Shown piece by piece: positions 38,202-49,383 of a DNA stretch of 64,000 bases (position 1 is the first letter of the stretch; each line of letters opens with the position of its first letter). A program made the position numbers and the translations under genes. The notes under the pieces were generated by a model. That model was not told where the DNA came from. It saw only the letters and a list, made by a program, of their open reading frames with translations, and made no database searches. Source of the DNA: Phycomyces blakesleeanus NRRL 1555(-) (Eukaryota; Mucoromycota; Mucoromycetes; Mucorales; Phycomycetaceae); assembly GCF_001638985.1 (NCBI RefSeq), contig NW_017265137.1, positions 1,949,054-2,013,053 on the forward strand, read 5' to 3'.

Positions 38202-40284
38202 ATGACAATTCCTCGTGACAAGGCATCGCTCTCATTACGAACAAAACGAGGAACTCCAGACTCTTCCACTTCTCCAACTCGCTTATCATCACCAGTAGAT
38301 GAATCTGTGGCTCAGGATCCCTCGTTTGACCAACAAAGACTGCTTGATGAGGAGGCCACAATAGGAACTCGATGGCATGATCATCCGTCTTATCGAAAGT
38401 CAACATGGTATCTTCAGATTTGGGTATATTGGCGTTTAATAAATGGAATAATACAATGAAATCAACATAATAAGGTTGATTTATATATATATATACTTTA
38501 TAGCACACAAGTCGTTGGCGTAAAATTCTATCATTTGTTGCTCTGGGTGGATTGATTTGGATTCTTTGCTTCATATTTACCCATTTGGGTTTTATTTCAA
38601 GTATAAGTGTCAGATCAGAACAACTGTATAATAACGGGACTACTCATTTTAAACCAACGGTTATCTTGGTGTCGCTGGATGGGTTCCGGAATGATTATCT
38701 TGAAAGAGGTGTAACGCCCACTTTGACTAATTTTGGTAAAAAGGGGAGGTTGTAGGAAATACGTACAATAAAGAAAGAAAAAGAAAGAACAAAAAAGAAA
38801 TGATGTTAACAAAATTACTATTTTGCCATAGCATCCAAGAATATCAAAGCAAAGCATATGTATCCGTCCTTTCCAGTAAGACAGAAATCTACAAAAAACA
38901 ACAACAAGGCACTAATATTAATTTTGTCACCTTTCAATGTTTTCCTTTATTTAAACAACTATATTTTTAGTCCATCACTTTCCCAAACCATTGGACACTC
39001 GTTACTGGCCTTTATCCAGAGGCGCATGGAATTGTTGCAAATGAATTTTATGATCCTCTACTTCAAGCTGGATTTATTCATAAGCAACCCGAAATCAGTC
39101 TTCAGCCACGCTGGTGGGGAGGAGAGCCGGTAAATGGGAAATACATTTATTGCCCAAATTCTCCTAGTTTTGTTGCTTATTTTAATCTTGTTTATGTATT
39201 AGATTTGGGCAACGTCTACGTTGCAAGGAAAACGATCGGGGGTTATAATGTGGCCAGGAGCTGCAGTACCCATCCATTCAGCAACTGCAGATTATTTTAT
39301 CGACTATGACCGAAGCATGTCTGCAGTTGATAAGATGGACATGGCCCTGAAGTGGCTTGATCTTCCTTTGGAGAGACGACCACAGGTCATAGCTATTTAT
39401 ATTCCGCAGATTGACCAAAAAGGACATGGCGGTGGTCCAGATGGACCTCAGGTAAAGAGGAAAAAATTACTTGCTTCAATAACGACAAACACACATACAC
39501 TTACATGTGTGTGTGTATAAAAACATATTTGTTTTTGCTTTAGATGAATATGGTTCTATCAAATATGGACAGTGCTATAGAGCATCTGCTAAATGGATTG
39601 GATAAGCGAAATTTAGGCTCGCATGTACATGTAGTGATTGTGAGTATTAGATTGTCTGTCATTTTACACATAAACACACAACTTCTTAATTCATATATGT
39701 ATATATACATCAAACCCATATAGGTTAGTGATCATGGTATGGCTGCAACTCATTCTTCACAGTTGATCTACTATGACGATATTATACCCCATGATCTTCT
39801 ACCTTACTTGGAACGCGAGGCTTGGCCACTTTTAAGCCTAAGACCTGTCAGCGATGCACCTCCAGATATCATTGAGCGAGTTTATGAAGCTCTTTATCTT
39901 TATACCCAAAGTGTAGATGAACCCCACTTCGAGGTCTATTTACGGCAAGATGTACCCGAGAGATTTCACTACAATTCTACAGAGCGGATTGCGCCTATTG
40001 TCACCATACCTGATCCAGGCTATTCATTTGTCACCCACAAGGAATTTGATCCATCTCTCGGCAAAGACTACAGACCTCGTGGAATGCATGGTTATGACAA
40101 TAAGGCGGTGGAAATGCGGGCTATTTTCATGGCAAGAGGACCGACTGTAGAGCGTGAGTATAAGGCAGGTGTGGTGCTGGAACCATTTCAAAATATAGAA
40201 GTGTATGAGTTTATCACACATATTATGGACCTAACACCAGCACCAAACAACGGAACACTTCATGGAATGTTTAAGGCTATTTAA
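38202..40284 (+). CDS. ENPP-type nucleotide pyrophosphatase/phosphodiesterase
   Basis: Alkaline-phosphatase-superfamily enzyme hydrolysing pyrophosphate or phosphodiester bonds of nucleotides or similar substrates. Inferred exons: 38202-38423, 38504-38735, 38832-38875, 38971-39129, 39203-39451, 39544-39639 and 39724-40284, all in phase, giving 520 residues. The cytoplasmic N terminus of about 85 residues is followed by one membrane segment (FVALGGLIWILCFIFTHLGF), so it is type II with an outward or lumenal catalytic domain. Active-site features: VSLDGFRNDYL (metal Asp), the nucleophile Thr in ITFPNHW, TGLYPEAHGI, DQKGHGGGPDG (Asp and His), VSDHGM (Asp-His) and the late His in MHGYDN. All expected metal ligands are present, so an active enzyme is likely. 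The ATG at 38202 is the first in frame after a T-rich leader; an upstream in-frame ATG at 38169 could add 11 residues. Confidence 0.93.
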
Positions 40285-40682
40285 CATTCAAATATCTTAT
40301 TTGTTGGTATTGAAAGAATAAATATTGAAAGTAACCATATATACATATACGTGTTGTTAACCAATCAATAAATTGACCAAATTTTCCCAGATATTGTGTC
40401 TTGGTTCTTATTGTGTAGTCAATTTTAGCTCAACTTGATTACAGTATATTGTACTTCTTTAAAAGACACCTTAGCATGTAGAGAAAGCATATTAAAGGAA
40501 TAAGAGCTACGAAAGATATATGGATCAGATTGTACTTTAGCTATCAAAGCCCGGTATTTTAAATGCATTATTTATTATTATTTTGGTGTTTTAATTCATG
40601 TTTATAAAGCTAATGTTATTTGTGTCTTATGAGTTTATGCATTTATTTTTATTTTATTTTATATAATAATCCTGCTTGCTAG

Positions 40683-42662
40683 TTAAGTAAGGATTTCAAC
40701 ACCATTCTCAGTGACAAGAAGAGTATGCTCAAATTGTGCGGAGCGCTTGCCATCCTTTGTGGTTGCGGTCCAGTTATCAGGCCTATTTACACAGTACAGC
40801 ACAATATAAGCTTTCAAGCGAACTTCTTTTTAATATATAGAAATATGAGCTGTGACTTACCAGAGAAGTTCCTGGTAAACGCCTTCGCAGATCATTGGCT
40901 CAATAGTGAATATATGGCCAGGCTTCAAAATACCAATGGCCTTGTTGTCTATAAAAAGTAAATTAAAAAAGGGAATCAATAAATCAATCAATTGATCAAT
41001 TGGATTAAATCAAATTAAATAAATTCTTCAAGTTAAGTTGGAAAACTTACTAGCATAATGAGGCACGTTGGGGGAGCAGTGGAAGAGCTGGTTAATACCG
41101 TGTCCACAGAAGGCGCGCACAACAGAGAATCCGTTCTTTGTGGCGTGCTCTTCGATAATCTTTCCAAAATCACGGTATCTGACACCAGGTTTTGCTAATG
41201 TGTTTTGACAAAAGTTAGTTGAATGATTGATTAGTATGCATAGTAGTATTATATATATAAAAGGATATTACCTGCAGCAATAGCTTTGTTCAAACACTCG
41301 AGTGTAACATTAATAAGCTTCTTTCCAGCCTTGTCAACATTTCCGACACAATAGGTACCATTGGCATCACCATGGAAACCTTTGTAGAAGCAACTGACAT
41401 CAATGTTAAGAATATCACCATCAACTAGCTTGCGCTGATCAGGAATTCCGTGACAAATGACTATTCCATTTTAATTAGTTTAACACGAGACACTTGTCAA
41501 AAAGGACCAAACATAAATAAATAGGCCTTTACCTTCGTTCAAAGAACTAAAAATGATGGATACAGATCAAGAGAAAAATGATGATTTTTCGTGTTTTGTA
41601 TTAGACTATTAAATATTAAAATAATGGATGTTATTTATGAACATACGTGCAGCAAGACTTGGGGAAGTAGTTGTAGTTGAGAGGTGAAGGATAAGCACCA
41701 CGCTCAATAGTTGCCTCATGAACAATGCGATCTTTTAATTGTTATTGTTTTTATAAATAATAATGGTAATCATTTGAGAGATGTGTGTTGTGAGTATCCC
41801 TCTCTTTATTTGTTCCATTTACTGTATTCTTTTCGATTGTCGATAAAATCCTTACCAATTTCATCTGTGGTAATTCCAACTTGAATGGACTTTGCTGCAA
41901 TCTCTAAAACCTCGCGTGTAATCTTTAATCGGAATAATTAGACTTTAGATATAAGTATATATATTTATATAAAAGAGAGAGAGAAAGTGAATTACCTTGC
42001 ATGCTTTTCTTACGCCCTCAATTTCCTCGGGGGTGAGAACCTTGATGCTTGTGTTTCTTGATTCAGCAAACTCGGATTTTGGAATACCTTTATTTTATAA
42101 TAATAATAATAGCAGTAAATAATTTTAATATTATTAGCGCCAGAATTATGTCAAAGTATTAATTGTCAAGTTAAATTAAATGCATATATACCAGTCTCAG
42201 TATAGTCTGGCTTTTCAATTGAATCAGGGACTACCCGACGAGGAGAGAGAGGGTAGACAGGACGGAGAGGCCCAGCGTACTTGAAGGTTGGGAAAGGATC
42301 ATAAGGTCCACCTGATAAACAAATAAATGAATGAAAAGGTAAGGCGAGAGATCGTTATTGATTGGCTTTTCTTTTTCTTTTTCTTTTTATCATTTCCAAG
42401 ATCATTCTTGATTGTAGTATAGCTTACGTTGGGACTGGTGGAGTGCCTTGTGGGAACCCTGCATTTGGTATAAATAATGAGTAATTTTCAACTATAAGCT
42501 GGTATTGTTAAGCTTGCATACCCAACTCTTCTTGAAACAATCCTGCGAGCAGAAAAAGGAATCTTCCTTGTTGTTGTTCTTAACGCATGTAGGGCATTGC
42601 AAATGTGCTTCCTTGGTGCAATCAATAGAAGCACAAATTGGTGGGGAGGTAACAACAGCCAT
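40683..42662 (-). CDS. MAP1: methionine aminopeptidase 1 with N-terminal zinc finger
   Basis: Removes the initiator methionine from nascent proteins at the ribosome. Minus-strand exons: 42662-42522, 42458-42428, 42311-42192, 42087-41996, 41922-41856, 41731-41647, 41546-41533, 41460-41272, 41194-41051, 40948-40861 and 40782-40683, giving 356 residues, with every junction GT-AG and in phase. The N-terminal zinc-binding domain (C-x4-C and C-x2-C pairs, then [12 protein letters not shown]) is the ribosome-association module of eukaryotic MetAP1. The catalytic 'pita-bread' domain shows [20 protein letters not shown] (first metal Asp), [11 protein letters not shown] (second Asp), [11 protein letters not shown] (metal His), FTIEPM (Glu) and [12 protein letters not shown] (last Glu). 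Exon 7 is only 14 nt. Confidence 0.95.
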
Positions 42663-42779
42663 TGGTGAATTAATTGGGTTATATAATAAACAATTAACGA
42701 TTGTATTATTGTTATTTTATAAGCAAGACTAAAAAAAAAAAGAGGGGGAGTGGGTTATTTGCTTTATTAACTAGTCACA

Positions 42780-44241
42780 TATGCTGTGCCAAAATTTAAG
42801 CTTCTCGGAACCTCAATTATCTTTCTAAGCATTCTTTTGCGTGAACCGCAGCAACATCTTCCCAAAAATCTTACGGGGACAACATTTCCTGGTGAAGCAC
42901 GACGTTTCTGTCTAACCGGACTAATTAATCAGGACTACCTGTCCGGGACCCGGTGTCTTTCTCTAATCCATTAGGGCAAAATGGCGTGTCCTGAAAAAAT
43001 ATAATATATCTATTGAACGCATTAGCTTTACTACTTTATCCCCACACTTTGTGCATTCATCAATCTTTCGCCAGGCACCTAACTTTCATTCTTTTAAGAA
43101 GTACGGCCTATTTTTGGGACAATTTAATAATAAAATGCTGTATCATGCAAAAAAAGAGTCCTGTATATTCAATTAGTAGCCGTTTGCTTCCTAAATTTAA
43201 ATTTGACAATAGAGAAATAATAATTAGTCACAGATACACTATATCAATAGCCAGTTATGTAGAAGATCACAAGGAGTTGTTGTCATTAGAGTCTGACGCA
43301 ATATTGTTTGATAACTTATTATTTATTAGCTTACCTACACGTATCATTTATTTCTCTTTCTCTCATCTACGTATATTCCCAGAGTTTGACAGCACCAACT
43401 GGTAAGTAATCCCCATTCACTCTTTTGCAAAGCACAAAAGAAAAATTTTATGCAGATTTTGTGATCTGGTTTATATGAATTATTATAGTAAAAACTGATC
43501 CTTAGGGACCAGATAGAATTATTCCATGCTGGCAAAAGATAACAATTTGTGAACTGGTAGAATCAAAATGTCGTCTCCTACCGGGAAATGTCGTGCTTCT
43601 AAGATTTGTGCTTCGACACTACAAAAGACACCTTCTTGTATCAAAGTGGGCAGCAAGCTCCCAATATAATGACCAACATGCTGATAAACTGTGGCAGCAA
43701 ATACAACAAGACAAAGAAGGTAAAGAAGAATAATGGCGACACCACTTTTGAAAGTTTGACTCGGGCTTGCACCAAGTAAACAGTTTACTTTTTCTTGTTT
43801 GTAAATGTTTCTTATTTCTTTGTTTTTAAAAAAAGACGAGACAGATGGAAGCCTACCAAGTATCAGCAAGACAGTACCAAAGTTCCTTTGCTTGTATTTG
43901 GTAGTGGAATGTTTGGTAAAGATGATGTCAAATTAAAAAGACATAGATGTGGTGCTGTTGGCAAACTTTATAAGTTGCTAAAGAAACAAGAGGCTGAAGG
44001 CCAGTTGATTATTATTACAATCAACGAATTCAAAACCTCAAAAACACGCAGCCTCTGTTTCTTTAATGACATGAAGATTATAAAGACAAACCCATTTAAA
44101 GGTGTAGCTGTTGTATCTTGCAAACAATGCAACAAAGTATGGAAAAGAGATTCTAATGCAGCCAACAACATGATATTGATTTCCAAGCCAATTTGGTCAG
44201 GAGAAGGAAGACCAGATGTCTTCATACCAAAGAAGAAATAA
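42780..44241 (+). mobile_element. relic of a Fanzor-bearing element / composite repeat
   Basis: The left part (42840-43005) and the segment 43500-43600 are homologous, in inverted orientation, to 51790-51530. They share TTCCTGGTGRRGCACGACGT and CTAACCGGACTAAT, and the order is the same, but about 500 bp is extra here. The right part encodes the Fanzor C-terminal piece. Frames are broken throughout. The boundaries are approximate because no target duplication was found. Confidence 0.5.
43795..44241 (+). pseudogene. Fanzor (eukaryotic TnpB-like) nuclease, C-terminal fragment
   Basis: Fanzors are RNA-guided endonucleases related to prokaryotic TnpB and Cas12. An open stretch of up to 148 codons contains LLVFGSGMFGKDDVKL, IITINEFKTSKT (position of the RuvC-II Glu), a zinc-ribbon-like GVAVVSCKQCNKVWKRDSNAANN (RuvC-III Asp in the RDSNAANN block), and WSGEGRPDVF. 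This order and spacing match the C-terminal half of fungal Fanzors. The first zinc-ribbon pair, normally CxxC after TSKT, reads TRSLC, so one ligand is lost. The RuvC-I region and the guide-binding N-terminal half are not readable in a continuous frame upstream (43400-43790 is full of stops), so this copy is inactive. Confidence 0.7.
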
Positions 44242-45330
44242 TTGTAGCATCAAACACAGTTTTCTTTTTCTTAGTATTTATATTGTTGCAGGTAGGAAGA
44301 CTTATATTTATTTCCAAATCATCTGAAAACTATTTTTTTGTCTGGATTTCATTTTTGTTTCGTCTAAAGAATTTCCTAACTTGTATCAATCTCAAGTAGA
44401 AACACTGTATTATACCACTGTATGGATTGGTTTGGGAGAAGTTTATTGGCGATGTTACCAGTAATGGCTCAAAACTTACCGACTGTTATTCTTTTATATC
44501 AATATTTGCTTCATAAATATAATAATTATGGATTTTATTTTCATTTGCATTTGTCAAAATAAGAATAAAAGCTATCTTTGTCGACACCAAGTCTATATAT
44601 CTATTTATTGATAGTCTTGATATATGTAAAAGAAGTTAAATTCTCATCAAACTAATTAGCCGTAATCAAAAGAGTAGAAATCGAGCAGAGATTCCTAAGA
44701 TAAATAAGAAATAATGAGATTTTGTTATTATTTGTTACATACAGAAATATATAATCTGTTTGTTTCTCTTTACTTATTATTGTTCTTTTTATAATTATTC
44801 ATTCTTTCACTCAGAAAAGCCTAATATCGTCATTCCACGAACTCAATCCAATAAAATAAACTATATTTCTTGGTGGTTGTGGGACTCTTTCGAGAATTCC
44901 GTTTACCAAAGATATCATCATTGTGAAAAAAATAATATATAGCTAGATGTAGGCTTCATGTACCTGCATATATAGTCTACAGTAATAATAATGACAGTAT
45001 ATTTACCTCTTCGGAAAGTGATGCTGAAGATTAAAGATAGAATGTAATAATGAGTATTGAAAATAAATCATCCATAAAAACAGTTTACTGTTTTGTTTAC
45101 ATATCGTGACTTGCTTTTCTCTCCCTCTCTCTTGTCCGAACATGTTGCACACAAATTTTATACACCCACACAATGGTGTAGGGATTAAATTATGTGTCTA
45201 GTATTTTAGTCATCACTTAACACGTAAACTCACTGGAACTTCATATATGACAATATGCTGATTCTCTCTTAATACTGTTTAAAGTATCGCTCTCTTTAAA
45301 TTCAGTTAGCGATTAACAATATTTCTTTAT
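44242..45330. other. intergenic, no recognised gene
   Basis: AT-rich DNA between the Fanzor relic and the CACTA element. Short ORFs lack recognisable content. If the Fanzor element kept a guide-RNA region it would be expected just downstream of 44241, but no conserved structure is evident. Confidence 0.5.
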
Positions 45331-48300
45331 CACTACGACAAATAGGGGCGGATTTTTGTATTTGTGACTGTTTTTGGCCTATAATAATTAAAAAATCACC
45401 AAAAATCCAATTTGAAACTAGAAAATCTCTGTTTTTTGAAAAGGTTGACAAAAAGCAGATTGACCACCTAAAATTAAATCTCCTGATAGACAAAAGTACA
45501 TTTTAACTACAGATTTTACATTTTTAGTAAATGTAGATTGCAATTGATGACTATTAAAAGTCAGAGGTAAAAGAGAGAAAAATATCTAAACTTTTTGCTG
45601 GGAGGATAAAATATGTTGACAATTTGAAAAAAAATAATGTATTACAAGAAAAAAAAATTATAAGTCTGCAAGAGAACCAAGTGACAGTTTTGGGCCGCGG
45701 TTAAGCTCTGGCCACACTACATATGTTGTTGCTGTTGTTGTTATTGTGTTTATAGTCGCGTCCGACTTCACCAAACCAACTAATTCTTTGACATCTGCCA
45801 GGTGAACTACCATTGGCTTCATTTGCCCATTGTTGATTGCTGGTATACTATTTACCAAACGAACTGCATAAACATTGACAAGGACAAGCGGCCACCTCTT
45901 GTTGTTGAGCTTGTGCTCAAAGAAAACGACGACCTTCCCAAAGAAATCCTTGTAGACTGGAGAGTAGCTTTGCCCAATGTTGCGGTTCTCATCAACCTGA
46001 ACCTGAAGTCTGACGTTATGTGCCTCTCTTACACAATTATGGTCGAGTGCAGAGTCAATAACACAACCATTTACAAATGCCTTACGGCTTGTTTTAATGG
46101 CTGCTTCAATCATACTACACTCTTCCCCCTTTGATTCGTAGAACTTTTGAAGAAGCTCTGGAAGACAAGAAATGCCTCCCAAACTATCAACAATCGTTCT
46201 GTTCCTCAAAGGCCCCCAGAACTCAATGTCAGAATCAGTACCAACATTACTACCTTCTCGGTCAATTGGCCAACCAGCAGAGGGATCGTCATACTGAAGG
46301 AGAGTTGTTGCTGTTACTGTTGCTGTTGTCGTTATTGAATTTTCAACTCTCATCTGTCGAATCTGTGTCAAGCCAAGCATGATGTTGCCAGCGTTGATTC
46401 CAATTGCCGAATTACTCTTTATTGCTCGCGAGTATTCCCCAATCGCCCTCTCGACAGATCGTGCACTATACGCTCTGGGGGGACCATACGCTTCTATCAT
46501 TGCGGGATAGTGCTGCAGGAGGTGCTGGTTGATCGTAAAGACCTTGAGCTGGACCTCTCCTTTAGCTAGCGAGGCTTCCAGATACGCATTTCATGCGACG
46601 AGATTTCTAAAAAAAAAAGATAAGTTAACACAAGTTATAAAATAATAATATTAATTATAATTAAAGCTTACGTTTTGATCAAGGTTTTCTCCTCTGCTGA
46701 TAACTCCCAGCTCATGAGTAGGTTGCATGTCTGCACCAGGTCAAGCAATGCCTTACGGGCAGCTTGGTCACGGACACGCTCTGCCACAAGCGTGGGGATA
46801 ACAAACAAGATGAAGTCAGCCCAGTCCACAGCCCGGAAGTACCCTGATCTTGTTGCGATGTTGATCCATGCACCGTGGAAAGATGTCGGAATACTTCTTC
46901 TGGTTGACACCATGGCAGTACCAATTTCTTTCTGAGCAGCAAGGGAGAGAGAGAGGATGATCTTTTCCATACTTGCCACACACGAGCCCCCAGACCTGTT
47001 TGCCAATGCCGTGACAAATGCCGTGACAAATGCCGTGCATTTCATCCAATGCAAAGAAGAACGGACCAGAGAAGGAATCCAGTAAGGAGAAGGGAGATTG
47101 GCCAGTTAACCCTTTTTTGCTGGATGAGGCCACCTCAACAAAGTGCTTGAAACTTTCCGGTGTGCGCATGGTGATGGCAGATGGCATTCGGAAATATTGG
47201 CCATGGCCAGGAGATTGACCCACAACGTGGCAGATGCGGCAGCCATCCTTACTCATATGGCCCACATGACAAGCCATCTTTCCCAGAGCTGGGATGTCGC
47301 CAGTTGTCATTAGTACATGGACTTTTGCACTAATATCTCCAGATGGTGTCTTCACAACCATTCCACCGGCTTGGAGAACCCGAAGTTCTTTCAGAACAGG
47401 CTCCAGGAATGACCAGAAGTCGGCGGGTGCTTTGGGACCAGGGATGATCGCGACTTGGATCATACGGCTGCGCTCGTAGCGGATCATTGGGGGAAGGTTG
47501 AGGTTGGTAACGTGGACAATGGTTACCGAACCCGGAACACTATGGGGAGCAAACCCATCAACAGACAGCGAAATGGCAATGTCGTTTTCACCCGAGAAAA
47601 GATGCTTATTTGACTGGTATGCCTGTCCGTCAAAGACATCGGAAATGCTGCCATCAGCCTTTTGCGTATGATGGTGGCGATACAGCATCTCTTTTCTGGT
47701 GCGGTCGTTGGCCAAAGCAACTGCAAGCTGTCTACCCAGAGGAAGCTGTATCATTGTGCTGGCAGGAATTGGATTCTCACCAGCGATGTGATCGAACAAT
47801 GATTTGCAATAAACATGTAAACATGCTTAAGAGGGTTGGTATAGATTTCACCAGATGCCATCAAAATTGGGCATCCATTGCAAGAGTCAGTCATCTCTGG
47901 AAAGACCGTCAAAGGAGGCAATTGTAAGTAACTATCCACTGCAGTGTAAAGTAGTATATTTAATATTGGAAGTATATGATGTATTTGACTGTTTATAACC
48001 AATAAAAATGATGTATAAAATGTAATGTCTATCATAACAGCCAATAAAAGTGATATATAAAATGTAATTGTGTAGTGTAATAACCAATAAAAACGATAAA
48101 TAAAAAATATATCCATTTGAGAAACCAATAAAAATGTATTTTTATAAAATACACTACAGTGCAATTATGTCTTATCCAATAAAAACAATGATTAAGCAAG
48201 AAATATTTAAAAGAATCTAAATTAAAAGAATAATGAATTAGTAGTAACCAATGGCATATAATATTTCAACTATACTTAAAGAAGTTTTGTCCAATTGAAA

Positions 48301-48493
48301 GACAAATATTAGCAAAAGAAAAGGTTATCAATATATTAATAGAATCTTAAAACTACCGGTAAGCGGAGATGTATTAAAATGCACATGAACTCAGGGTTGG
48401 AAAAAAGGGGGGAGGACACAAAACGCGCCCTGGCTTCCCCTCCGGAACCACCTGTGAAACCACCTCTAAAACTCCTATTTTTTTGGCGTAGTG
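45331..48493 (-). mobile_element. CACTA (En/Spm-type) DNA transposon, complete ends
   Basis: The left end begins CACTACGACAAATAGGGGCG at 45331. The right end at 48493, read inward on the minus strand, begins CACTACGCCAAAAAAATAGG. Aside from a small gap these are terminal inverted repeats starting with the diagnostic CACTA. AT flanks both ends, compatible with a 2-bp duplication; no perfect 3-bp duplication is seen. The transposase relic lies inside on the minus strand. Between 47995 and 48190, close to the right end, about five degenerate repeats based on AACCAATAAAAA(T/C)GAT occur, as expected of subterminal repeats of CACTA elements. Confidence 0.75.
45658..47927 (-). pseudogene. tnp2-like CACTA transposase, frameshifted
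   Basis: Minus-strand coding sequence in at least three frames. The best preserved block (47799-47030) contains LSVDGFAPHSVPGSVTIVH, LPPMIRYERSRMIQVAIIPG, GDIPALGKMACHVGHMSKDG and the CRICH zinc-ligand pair, a match to the transposase family tnp2 domain. After a frameshift near 46930-46900 the protein resumes as TSFHGAWINI and ending LMSWELSAEEKTLIKT (46860-46668). An intron or indel-rich stretch at about 46610-46668 follows, then the C-terminal block 46500-45658 (AYGPPRAYSARSVERAIGEY). A tandem duplication of CHGI (near 47025) marks one of the damaging changes. Upstream of 47799 the coding continues in another frame with a CNGCP remnant. The element is therefore non-autonomous now. Confidence 0.8.
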
Positions 48494-49383
48494 ATAGCTT
48501 ATAAACTTGTTTAAGAAACCACTAGGAAGAAACAAGATTAGTTATAGGAACATTTGAAAGCGGAGATCAATTTCTATATATATAAACGCTTATTGACTAA
48601 TTTGCACTCAGACATTCTTTCTTTGATCCATGTTTAAATTCTGCTTTCAATTCTTCATCCAACGAACAATGGAGAGTTTGATTACCATTCCCAAGATACT
48701 TTGTACAGTAAATACAAGCATGGTATATTATAAATACACAAGATATTCTTTTAAGAGTATATAAAGAAATTAAGCTTATATATATATGTATATATATATA
48801 TATTGTATATTCTATTATTTAAAGCATTACAATAAAACAACAATAAAATATAATGCAATGCAATGTAATTCTTTTTATCTTTTTGGTCAATTGCACTAGA
48901 AAGTGTAGTTCATTTATAGAATATTTTCAAGCATTTGCTATTTCTGTACTACCTGTTTTTAAAGCAGAACATAACAGCGTTATCCTAAATAGATCTTTTA
49001 TCATCCAAGAGTGTGTCTTGTATAAACTATCTCCACTCCTTTGTTCCAGTATTCTCTCTCCAAATGTTCTATTCAAAACATTATGCTATTCATTTATATA
49101 ATTTTTACAAGAGAAGATGTGGGTTTATGCTATTTTGAAAAACACGTATTTATTTTGTGTTGAATGAGTTGGATTGGGGTTTTTTATGTATGTAGCTTTA
49201 TCTAATGGTGGAGTATAGTATTTTGTTTTCTTTTTTTTTTTTATATTACCTCTCTCTTCTTACTTTTACACTAATAATAAAGAAAATTAATTGTAAAGAA
49301 GTATAGAAAGGAAGAAATTATAGCAAAAAATAAAGAAAGGGTTGAAAATGGATATGAATTTTTGGTGTTTTTTTTTGTTGGGT
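48494..49383. other. intergenic, no recognised gene
   Basis: AT-rich DNA with TA microsatellites near 48775-48805. It leads into the 3' flank of the mitochondrial carrier gene. Confidence 0.55.

Noticed and set aside
43519..43869. 116-codon minus-strand ORF next to the Fanzor fragment
   Set aside because: No family resemblance, and it overlaps the plus-strand relic.
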